From NCBI GenBank assembly GCA_013289955.1, contig JABCYZ010000025.1, forward strand, positions 1 to 64,000: a stretch of 64,000 nt of DNA, given 5' to 3'. The notes beneath the pieces are model-generated. The model was not told the DNA's origin, did not search any database, and saw only the letters and a program-made list of their open reading frames with translations. This DNA is from Acidobacteriota bacterium (lineage in GTDB: Bacteria; Acidobacteriota; Terriglobia; Acidiferrales; UBA7541). Positions 40,791-49,172 of this stretch are shown here, piece after piece; positions within the stretch are counted from its first letter, which is position 1, and every line of letters starts with the position of its first letter. The translations under genes and the position numbers were made by a program.

Positions 40791-43139
40791 CTAGAAATTT
40801 GTCTGTAAGCGAACAGCGTAACTTCGCGGCGGCCCAATCGCGTTTCCCGAAAAAAGGCCTGCGAAATCAATCACATTGAGCCGGTTGTTCAGATTCGCCG
40901 CATCGAACTGCATCCTCACGGCCAGTCTTTCTGTCTTCCAAAGCTCCGCGCCGAGCGACGCGTCCATCGAAAACGACGGCCGCACCCGCCCCTTATCGAA
41001 GTTCACGCGGCTCACGACGGCCGGCCCATACTGGGCAAGCGCCAGCGCCCGATCGCCGGAAAATTCAAAGGGCAATCCGGATCCGTACTCTCCGCCGATG
41101 CCTCCCCACAAGCGCTTTGTGAATTCGTAGCGCACGCGGGTCCGAACGGTATTCCGTTGGTCCTGCGAATCCCAAAAACGGCCGGTCCGCTGGCTCAAGG
41201 CGTTGCTTGCGTCGTCGCCCAGAAAAAGGCCGCCGGTCACCGGCAGGTAGGCCGATCCCACAATGTAGGAATAACTCAGAAAGCCGCTGAAGCGATTCCA
41301 GTGAGGGAGTTCCAGCTTTCCCTCCGCTCCGTAGATGTATGCCTTCAGGAACGCGATCGGAAAGCTTACTGCCGTGCTCAGCAGTTGATCGTCGTCCGCG
41401 TAGTTGTTCACGCGGCGATCGAAAACATTTGCGTCAAATCTCAGCTGGCCAAAGAAGTCCTTGGTCAGTCCGGCCTCATAATAATTTCCATGAGAGGGCT
41501 CGACCGGCAGCCGCAGCACCAGTGGATCGAGAGATGTCACGGCGGGCGAGCTGGATACCAGGATATTTTCGAACGAGGGCGTTTGGAAAATCCTGTCATA
41601 GGATGCATGTAAAACGATGCCAAGGCCTGGAATGTAGCGCCCCACGCTCAGTCGCGGGCTCACGGCGTTCTGATTCACCAGCAATTGATAGTGATCCCAG
41701 CGCAGTCCGGCGTTGACCGTCCAGTTCCCCAGGCGAATCTGGTCCTCGAGAAACGCAGCTTGCTCGAGGTCCGGCTTACTGCCGATAAAACTGAACGCAG
41801 GGGGCGTGCCAGGATCGAATTGCGTGAAGTCCGTAATCACGTCGCTGAAATTCTCATGCAAGAACGTCGAATCGGATTCGACGCCGGCTTTCCACTCTTG
41901 CCTGCCGTGATGCACCGAAACCGTTCCCTTGAAATATCCTTCGCGAAAATAGTTGTGCTGGAAGGCGATGACAGGCGTGGAATACGGGTTGGAATAAAGA
42001 TCGTTCGAGTTTTCGCGAACCATCCCGCGGAAATCAGCGACGACATTTGGCGAAAAAATGTGCTCATAGGAAACGATTCCCATCGTTTCGAAATTGTCCG
42101 CGTTCTGAAGCTGTGCCCCGAGTGGCTGTGTCGGATCCAGGGGATCCGCGTGAGGAGTCTGCTGCACCTGTTCGTTAGGGATTTCATACCGTGAGAGTTC
42201 GCGGCGAACTGAAAGCGTCAGCCGGTCCCGGCTGCTCAAATCTCTTTCGTATCGGACAAAAAAATCACCCGTGGTGCCCGTGTTCGTGAAGTTCTCCGGC
42301 ACCACCGGATTCAGGTAATGACTGGTCATGTCTCCGCTGCCGCTGACGCTCAGCGTATTCTTTCCCCAGACGTACTGGCCCATCAGATAGGAGCCAGCCG
42401 TGTCAAAGCTTCCTCCGGACAGGACGGCTTCGCCGTGAAAGCCGTCCCGCGTGTCTCTCGCTGTATTCACTTCCACTACCCCGCCCATCTTCCGCCCGTA
42501 TTCCGCGGGAAATGTTGCGGTGTAAATGCTCATGGACGCGAGGTCATCCGCCTCGATTTCCGGCCCAAAGCTCGGTGATCGATTGTCGGTCAGCGGAATT
42601 CCATCCACGACAAATTGCGTTTGATATTCCGACCCGCGCGGATGCAGTACGGCATTCCCCTCATACAGCCAGCCGGGCTGAGAATTCACCAAATCCTGCA
42701 ACGACCGTCCAGGAAGCGAGCCCACGCGGTTTTCAATCGTGTCTGTGCCTATGCGATGAATCGTTCCGGTGCGGTAGGGATCGATGAGCGTATCTGAATC
42801 CTTGACCACCACGGTGTCGCTCGCTGTGGCGAGGCTGAGCCTGGCCGTGAACGCCAATGGAATCGCGGAACGAATCTCGAGGGAATCCGTGAACGCTCTG
42901 AACCCGGAATGCTCGACCCGCAGCCGGTAGACTCCAAATGGCAATCGCTTTGCCACAAGATTTCCGGCGTCATCGGTCTCGAACCTTTCTTCGAACTGGT
43001 TCGCCTCGCACACCAGCTCGACCGAGCTTCTCGTCCCGAGGCCGGAGGGATCCGTCACACTCAGGCGCAGTTCACCTGTATTGCTCTGCCCAAAGAGCGG
43101 AGAGACGCATGCCAAAAACAGCAATAGAAATCGCTTCAT
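40791..43139 (-). CDS. TonB-dependent receptor
   Basis: Signal peptide MKRFLLLFLACVSPLFGQ, carboxypeptidase-regulatory-like domain, plug (GRSLQDLVNSQPGWLYEGNAVLHPRG), C-terminal beta-barrel ending in F. Confidence 0.9.
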   Translation of the reverse strand: MKRFLLLFLACVSPLFGQSNTGELRLSVTDPSGLGTRSSVELVCEANQFEERFETDDAGNLVAKRLPFGVYRLRVEHSGFRAFTDSLEIRSAIPLAFTARLSLATASDTVVVKDSDTLIDPYRTGTIHRIGTDTIENRVGSLPGRSLQDLVNSQPGWLYEGNAVLHPRGSEYQTQFVVDGIPLTDNRSPSFGPEIEADDLASMSIYTATFPAEYGRKMGGVVEVNTARDTRDGFHGEAVLSGGSFDTAGSYLMGQYVWGKNTLSVSGSGDMTSHYLNPVVPENFTNTGTTGDFFVRYERDLSSRDRLTLSVRRELSRYEIPNEQVQQTPHADPLDPTQPLGAQLQNADNFETMGIVSYEHIFSPNVVADFRGMVRENSNDLYSNPYSTPVIAFQHNYFREGYFKGTVSVHHGRQEWKAGVESDSTFLHENFSDVITDFTQFDPGTPPAFSFIGSKPDLEQAAFLEDQIRLGNWTVNAGLRWDHYQLLVNQNAVSPRLSVGRYIPGLGIVLHASYDRIFQTPSFENILVSSSPAVTSLDPLVLRLPVEPSHGNYYEAGLTKDFFGQLRFDANVFDRRVNNYADDDQLLSTAVSFPIAFLKAYIYGAEGKLELPHWNRFSGFLSYSYIVGSAYLPVTGGLFLGDDASNALSQRTGRFWDSQDQRNTVRTRVRYEFTKRLWGGIGGEYGSGLPFEFSGDRALALAQYGPAVVSRVNFDKGRVRPSFSMDASLGAELWKTERLAVRMQFDAANLNNRLNVIDFAGLFSGNAIGPPRSYAVRLQTNF

Positions 43140-43448
43140 TGGCGATTGGCCCCGATGAAAAAGTTGTAGTCGCGCTGCGCCAGATGCTTGGGCAATCGAA
43201 GTCCCTATCAGCCCTATCAGGATGTTACTTCCCCGGTCGACGGGCGACGAAGATAAATCCAATGGAGGCGCTCAGGGACGAGTAGTCTCTGGTGGTTTCT
43301 CCCCGATCCGCCACGAATGGGACGATTATCGGAGACTACGCCACCAGATCAACCTGGGTCTCTACCGAAGCTCTCGCGGGCCCTCCCGTCGCTTGCCGCT
43401 TCCGCCCACTTTCGGCAGAATACCAGCCTGCCATCCAGGGAATGCAAA

Positions 43449-44084
43449 GTGCCGCCTCCACATACCACTCCGGGCGCGATCTTCACCATCGGCCACTCAA
43501 ATCTCGACTTGGAGGATTTCGTTGCCGTCCTTGCCGGCCGCGGCGTCCATACCGTCTGCGACGTGCGCAGCCGCCCCGGCAGCTACCGCTTTCCCCAGTT
43601 CAATCGCGAATCGCTGGAGGCCTGTCTCGCTGCCTCAAAAATTCAATATGAATTTCTCGGCGAGGCTCTCGGCGGACGCCCTTCCGACCCGCGCGCCTAC
43701 CACTCGGACGGCATTGTAAATTACGAAGAGCGCCGCAAGGCCGCGGATTTTAGGGCCGGGGTGGATCGTGCGTTAGAGTTGGCCCGCGCCTCCAATATCG
43801 TTCTGATGTGCGCCGAGGAAGATCCCCTCGAATGTCATCGCTTCCTGATGGTCTGCCCCGCGCTGCTCGATCGCGGCGTTACGCCCGTGCACATTCGCCG
43901 TGGAGGTGCGCTGGAATCGCAGCGCGAAGCCGAAGACCTCCTTCTCAAATTGCATGACCTTACTGCTTTCGACAGCGGCTCTCTGTTCGTCTCGGAGCGC
44001 GATGCGGCCATCAGGGATGCGCTCCGCCTCCAGGCCAAGGAGTTTGCCTTCCGCGCGTCTCCGGAAGCCATTGAGTACTTCTGA
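43449..44084 (+). CDS. DUF488 family protein (first copy; probable GTG start)
   Basis: IFTIGHSNLDLEDFVAVLAGRGVHTVCDVRSRPGSYRFPQFN; signature VLMCAEEDPLECHRFLM. Confidence 0.88.
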   Translation: MPPPHTTPGAIFTIGHSNLDLEDFVAVLAGRGVHTVCDVRSRPGSYRFPQFNRESLEACLAASKIQYEFLGEALGGRPSDPRAYHSDGIVNYEERRKAADFRAGVDRALELARASNIVLMCAEEDPLECHRFLMVCPALLDRGVTPVHIRRGGALESQREAEDLLLKLHDLTAFDSGSLFVSERDAAIRDALRLQAKEFAFRASPEAIEYF

Positions 44085-44087
44085 TCT

Positions 44088-44597
44088 ATGGAATTTCTCC
44101 TTTGCACGATCGGATTCGCGGGAAAAACTGCCGAAGAGTTTTTCCGCCTCCTCAAGCAAGCCCAGGTGGAAAAGCTCATCGATATTCGGCTCAACCGGGG
44201 CGGCCAGCTTTCTGGTTTCGCCAAGCATCCGGACCTTGCATTTTTTCTGCAGAAGGTCGCCGGCATCGATTATTCCCACGAGCCGCAGCTTGCTCCGACC
44301 TCCGGCCTGCTCGACGCCTATCGCGACTCGCGGGATTGGGCTGCTTACGAAACTGGATTTCTGGGCTTAATGCGAGATCGCGGGGTCCCAGAAGCTTTCG
44401 ATGCGGGCATGTGGCCCGAACGAGCGGCGCTCCTTTGTTCCGAACCCGGTCCCGAGAAATGTCATCGTCGCCTCGCCGCCGATCTCCTTGCCGCGCATTG
44501 GCGGGAGCAAGGCCACAGCGTCGAGATTCGCCATCTCATCGGCGCCCGCGTGAAGCCTTCCAGACCGCCCCGCGCCAAGCCGAAATCCGCGCCATGA
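44088..44597 (+). CDS. DUF488 family protein (second copy)
   Basis: LLCTIGFAGKTAEEFFRLLKQAQVEKLIDIRLNRGGQLSGFAKHPDLAFFL; signature LLCSEPGPEKCHRRLAAD. Confidence 0.9.
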   Translation: MEFLLCTIGFAGKTAEEFFRLLKQAQVEKLIDIRLNRGGQLSGFAKHPDLAFFLQKVAGIDYSHEPQLAPTSGLLDAYRDSRDWAAYETGFLGLMRDRGVPEAFDAGMWPERAALLCSEPGPEKCHRRLAADLLAAHWREQGHSVEIRHLIGARVKPSRPPRAKPKSAP

Positions 44598-45307
44598 CCC
44601 GGCTGCTCATCACCGAAATCACCCGCATGGGGCCGGCCTTCTGCGTCATAGGACTACAGCGTGAAAGCGGCAGAATTCGTTCCGTTCGTCCCGTTACCTC
44701 GACCGCCAACAGCTGGCTGCATTTCCCCTATCGCCGAGGGGACGTGCTGCGATGCGATCTCTCCCCTTTCTCCGGTGCCAAGCCGCACATCGAAGATCGT
44801 GTTACGGCGCATGGCTTTCAGAAAGAATTGGCTGTTCCCGAACCGGGGGTCGTTGCTTTTCTGCGCAGGGCGGAAATCGCGGGCTCTCTGGCCGATCTTT
44901 TCGGCTGCGCCATTCATGAAAACAGGAACGGCGGCGGACTGCATGCCAAGCCTCTCGAGCCGGTGCGTTCGATTTGCGGAACCGAGACCAAAAATCTTCG
45001 CTTCGAGCTTTGCGCAAACGAACCTCGCGCTACTCTGGTTCTTTCTTCGGGCGAGGTCTTGCGCGATCTTCCCGTCGTCGACCGCGATTGGCGCGGCTTT
45101 ATCGATGCCGCCCTGGCTGAGGCGAGAGGCGCGAATCGCGTTCATCGCCTCGAGCGCTTCCTGAACTCCCAATTCCATGACAAGGTCCTCTCTTGCCCGC
45201 ACCACTTCCTCCGTCTCGGACTTACTCGGCCTTATCATGATCTCTGCTGGCTTATGCTGGACACCTTGTTCCCGCTGCCTAAACAGGAATGGCTCGAGGA
45301 GTTTTGA
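44594..45307 (+). CDS. Putative dual-OB domain protein
   Basis: MTRLLITEITRMGPAFCVIGLQRESGRIRSVRPV...YRRGDVLRCDL, resembling dual-OB family; starts 4 nt inside the upstream DUF488 gene. Confidence 0.65.
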   Translation: MTRLLITEITRMGPAFCVIGLQRESGRIRSVRPVTSTANSWLHFPYRRGDVLRCDLSPFSGAKPHIEDRVTAHGFQKELAVPEPGVVAFLRRAEIAGSLADLFGCAIHENRNGGGLHAKPLEPVRSICGTETKNLRFELCANEPRATLVLSSGEVLRDLPVVDRDWRGFIDAALAEARGANRVHRLERFLNSQFHDKVLSCPHHFLRLGLTRPYHDLCWLMLDTLFPLPKQEWLEEF

Positions 45308-46593
45308 TGGCCCCCATCACGGATGAAAATGGCTGGCTGCGCCTGGTCCTGGAGTGCTTCCGCCGGGAAGCTGGCTCCGAAGCTCCCCTTCCCGATTCCT
45401 CGCTGGACCTTATCGAAACCGGCGCGCTGGACTCCATGGGCTGGGTCAGCTTTCTGCGGGCGCTGGAATCCGCCAGCGGCGTCAGCGATTTGGGGGCATT
45501 GCTCAGGGAGCAAACTCCGTCTTTGGAGAACACGTTTCTGGCCTTAAAAAACGCTCGATCCGGAAGCCCCTCTTCCGGGGCTGGTCCTTCCTCCAAACAC
45601 CAGCCCTTAACGCAATCCTCGGCCATTATTGCAAGCTCGGGCGCGGCCCTCGGCTCCCGCAAAATCCCTTCCGAGGAGGTTGACCGGGCCTTCGGCATGC
45701 CCGCCGGTAAACTTCGCCTTCGTGCCGGCATCGAATCGCTTGCTTATGCAGCGGAGGACGAAAATGAACTCACGCTCGGCGCGCGTGCCGCACAGCGGGC
45801 GCTTCGCGCTGCCGCTTGCGGCCCTCAAGAACTCGATTGGATTATCGCCACCACGGAAACCCATCGCAGTTACCCTTCGCTCGCCGCGCAGCTTCACTCT
45901 CAACTGCTCGCTCGCGAAACCTGCGGCGCCCTGGATGTCGGCGGCGCTTGTCTCGGTTTTGTGAATGCGCTCGCCGTCGCTCAAGGACTTATCGCGTCGG
46001 GACACGCCCGCACCATCGCCATAATCACCTCCGACGTCCATAGCCGCACTTTCAAGCCTGGCCGCGTGGCTGGAGAATTCGGCGGCTTGTTCGGCGATGG
46101 CGCCAGCGCATTTCTCTTGCGCGCAAAAAACGGCACCCGGCCACGGCCAGCGTACGGCCTCGGTGAATTTTTCTTTGGCTGTGCAGGGCAATACGCAGGG
46201 GCGATCCGCGTGGCGGACGCCCCCAACGGAAACATCGATGCGCACTTTGATGGAGAAGCTCTCTCGCGAGCGGCCATTACGAGGTTGGAAAAAGTGGTAG
46301 GAGACATCGAACTGCGCAGTGGCATCGCCCGGTCTTCGCTTCAAGGCTTGGCCACTCACCAGCCCAATCCGCGTCTTGTCACCCTGCTCGCGAAGCAGTG
46401 CGGTCTTCCGCTCGAGAAATTTCCAGTCGTCGCTCGCCACTTCGGCAACCTCGGCTCTTCCACTTGCGGAGTCGCCCTTGACGCGATTCTCGAGTCGGCG
46501 TCGAGTCTGCCGGCAGATAAGTGGGGTGCCATATTCACGGCATCCCTGGGTCCAGGCCTTCTTTTCGGCGGTGGATGGCTTGTTCCCGCTTAG
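45307..46593 (+). CDS. ACP-beta-ketoacyl-ACP synthase III fusion
   Basis: N-terminal ACP-like IETGALDSMGWVSFLRALE; KASIII with GACLGF (Cys), THQPNPRL (His), FGNLGSSTCGVAL (Asn); ATG overlaps upstream TGA (TGATG). Confidence 0.85.
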   Translation: MAPITDENGWLRLVLECFRREAGSEAPLPDSSLDLIETGALDSMGWVSFLRALESASGVSDLGALLREQTPSLENTFLALKNARSGSPSSGAGPSSKHQPLTQSSAIIASSGAALGSRKIPSEEVDRAFGMPAGKLRLRAGIESLAYAAEDENELTLGARAAQRALRAAACGPQELDWIIATTETHRSYPSLAAQLHSQLLARETCGALDVGGACLGFVNALAVAQGLIASGHARTIAIITSDVHSRTFKPGRVAGEFGGLFGDGASAFLLRAKNGTRPRPAYGLGEFFFGCAGQYAGAIRVADAPNGNIDAHFDGEALSRAAITRLEKVVGDIELRSGIARSSLQGLATHQPNPRLVTLLAKQCGLPLEKFPVVARHFGNLGSSTCGVALDAILESASSLPADKWGAIFTASLGPGLLFGGGWLVPA

Positions 46594-46720
46594 CTGCGCA
46601 CCGTGTTTCAAGGGTAGCGACCTGTAACGTTTTGTTACATTCCCTGGGCTCACTCCTCAAGCTAAATTCCAAACATGCTCATAAATTAAAGAAAATAAAC
46701 ATGTTAGTCGGATGCTTCGC

Positions 46721-46737
46721 TTGGCTGCCTTCGTGCA
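46721..46737 (+). promoter_or_regulatory. Possible sigma-54 -24/-12 element TTGGCTGCCTTCGTGCA upstream of pilin operon
   Basis: GG-N10-GC spacing; ~50 bp upstream of first pilin ATG; several mismatches to consensus. Confidence 0.35.
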
Positions 46738-46786
46738 CATCTCTGGGCGACTAAGACGGGATTTATCCCGGGGCAGAGGTGTAGGA

Positions 46787-47440
46787 ATGCAGCGAAGAAG
46801 CAAGAGAGCGCAGCAAGGATTCTCACTGGTCGAGTTGGTTACCGTCGTCGGGATTACCTTTGTCCTGGCGAGTATGGCCGTCATGTCGACAAGAAGTTCG
46901 ACATACGCCTCACGGGCCAATGATGCCATGTTCCAAGTCATCTCCCAACTGCGGACCGCGCGCGAAATTGCAGTGACCAAGCGCCGCAACGTGCTGATCA
47001 CGTTTGGCGCCCCAAACCAGATCCAGATTGCGGTCCAGACGCTCCCGGGCGAGACGGCGCCGGCCGCCATGGCACCGGTTTTCCTGAACGACGGAGTGCC
47101 CGGTGGCTGCACTTTTTACGTTTATCCGGGACTGCCCGACACACCCATGGGATTCGGCAATTCGAGCGCACTTACCTTCGCTCCCGCGAGCGGCGGGACC
47201 TCAGGCCTTGCCATCATGTTCAGCACCTCAGGTAGCCTGGTCGGAACCACAGGCGGCTCCGGTTACAGCACAGTTGGGAATAACAATCCGGTCAACGCAT
47301 CGATCTTTACCGGCATTGCCGGCCAGCCCAATACCGCGCGCGCTGTCACTGTCATGGGAGCCACCGGGCGCGTCCGCTCGTATTCCTGGACTGCGGGAGC
47401 GACGGGCGGCACGGTCCTGAATTGGCAAGAAGAGCAGTAG
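46787..47440 (+). CDS. Type IV pilin/pseudopilin, GspH/FimT-like
   Basis: Prepilin motif QQGFSLVELVTVVGITFVLASMAVM; basic leader. Confidence 0.88.
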   Translation: MQRRSKRAQQGFSLVELVTVVGITFVLASMAVMSTRSSTYASRANDAMFQVISQLRTAREIAVTKRRNVLITFGAPNQIQIAVQTLPGETAPAAMAPVFLNDGVPGGCTFYVYPGLPDTPMGFGNSSALTFAPASGGTSGLAIMFSTSGSLVGTTGGSGYSTVGNNNPVNASIFTGIAGQPNTARAVTVMGATGRVRSYSWTAGATGGTVLNWQEEQ

Positions 47441-47455
47441 GAGAGAAGCCCATTT

Positions 47456-48007
47456 ATGAAAACACAGCGCAAACGTTCGCGACACCTGGCCGGCTTCACG
47501 CTTCTTGAAGCCATGATCTCAATCTTCGTACTGACCTTCGGCGTCTTATCGCTGGCCGCGGTCTACGCCCAAGGCATCTTTTTCGCCAGCCTCTCTCAAT
47601 ACGACTACGTAGCCGAGAAGAAGGCCGAACAGGCTGTGGAAGCTATCTTCACGGCCCGCGACATCAAGCAGCTGACCTGGGCTTCCATTCAAAACGTCAG
47701 TAACAACGGCGTTTTCCTCGATCCCCCGCAGCCCATCCTGGTTCCCGGCACGGACGGCCTCGTGGGGACGGTGACGGATCAGGGCTCCGCGGATGAAGTC
47801 ATCACCATCGGCCCCGGCCCTGACGGAATTCTCGGTACGGCCGACGACCAGGTCGTCGACCTGAATCCCTGGATGAAACGCACCATCGCGATTTCCGCTG
47901 TGACCGGCGAGACGAACCTTCGCATGATCACCGTCACCATCACCTATCAGGTTGGCAAGATGAGTCGCAACTACACGCTGATCAGCTACATCTCAGCGTT
48001 CGCCTAG
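47456..48007 (+). CDS. Minor pilin, PilV-like
   Basis: AGFTLLEAMISIFVLTFGVLSLAAVYAQG. Confidence 0.85.
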   Translation: MKTQRKRSRHLAGFTLLEAMISIFVLTFGVLSLAAVYAQGIFFASLSQYDYVAEKKAEQAVEAIFTARDIKQLTWASIQNVSNNGVFLDPPQPILVPGTDGLVGTVTDQGSADEVITIGPGPDGILGTADDQVVDLNPWMKRTIAISAVTGETNLRMITVTITYQVGKMSRNYTLISYISAFA

Positions 48008-48029
48008 AGAGCTTATGAGGACTTTGGAC

Positions 48030-49161
48030 ATGAAGAAACAATCTGGGTTCACGCTAGTCGAATTCTCAGTGGCCATGGCCATCACCTTGGTCTCCCTGCT
48101 GGCTACCGTCATGGCCTTGAATGGCCACGTATTCAAACCAGAACGTCACCCAGCGCGAAGATATGGCCGACAACATCCGCGCCGGCCTGAACCTTCTCGA
48201 GCAGGACGTCATTATGACCGGCATGGGCGTTCCAACTGGCGGCATTACGATCCCGAGTTTCACCGCCACGACGGCTTGCCCGGGCGGCACTTCCAATCTG
48301 GCTCGTCCGCTCCCGACCGGAACAGGTACCTTTCCTATCTGCAACACGACCTTGCCGGCCATCGAACCTGGCAATGCCCTGGGGCCCTTCATCACCGCCC
48401 CGGACGCCACCTCGAGCGTGAACACCGACATTCTTACGGTCGTCTACGCGGACAACACTTCCAGCTCCACTTCCACCATCATCGGCATGAACGCCCAGCC
48501 CATCAACGGCACAAGCTGCCCCCTTGGCACCATCTCGGCTACCGGGAATTCCGTTACCTTTGACTCCAGCTGCTTCAACCTCACGAGCCTCGCTGCAAGC
48601 GGCGTACAGATCAATCCCGGCGATCTGATCATGTTCAGCAATACGAATGGCAAGGCTCTTCAGCTGGTCACGAGCGTGTCCGGCCAAACGCTGGGTTTCG
48701 CTTCCGGCGACGCTTTCCATCTGAACGGGATCACCAGCGCCGTGGGCGGCACGATTAAACAGCTCCAGAATTCCACCGTCAATGGCACGACCGGCGTTGT
48801 CACCTATCTTGGCACTTATCCGCAAACATCGGCCACGCGCATTTGGATGGTTTCCTACTGGCTTGATAACGTGACCGACCCCATCCACATCCGCCTCGAT
48901 CGCGCAGTGAATTTCAACGCGCCGCAGCCGGTGGGAGAGACTCTCGAGAATCTGCAATTCACTTTCAATTTCAATGACGGCATCGCTGTGAACCAACTCA
49001 CCGTTCCCACGGGCTACTCCGAAAGCCAGATTCGCTCCGTGAATCTCTTTATGAGCACGCGCTCGACCAGCATGCTCGGCCAGACGAAACAGTACGCCCG
49101 TGAAAATTTCCAGACGCAGCTCAGCCTTCGCAGCATGGCCTACGTCAACCGGTATCAATAA
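48030..49161 (+). pseudogene. Minor pilin, PilW-like, interrupted by an apparent frameshift near 48121-48128
   Basis: Prepilin N-terminus SGFTLVEFSVAMAITLVSLLATVMALN in one frame; continuation ATYSNQNVTQREDMADNIRAGLNLLEQDVIMTGMG in the next; the second ORF has a TGA immediately before its ATG. Confidence 0.75.
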
Positions 49162-49172
49162 TGAGGAGCCTT

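Noticed and set aside
48133-49158. 341-aa minus-strand ORF opposite the PilW-like gene
   Set aside because: Pilin-like frame fits operon context and strand; the antisense ORF has no domain signature
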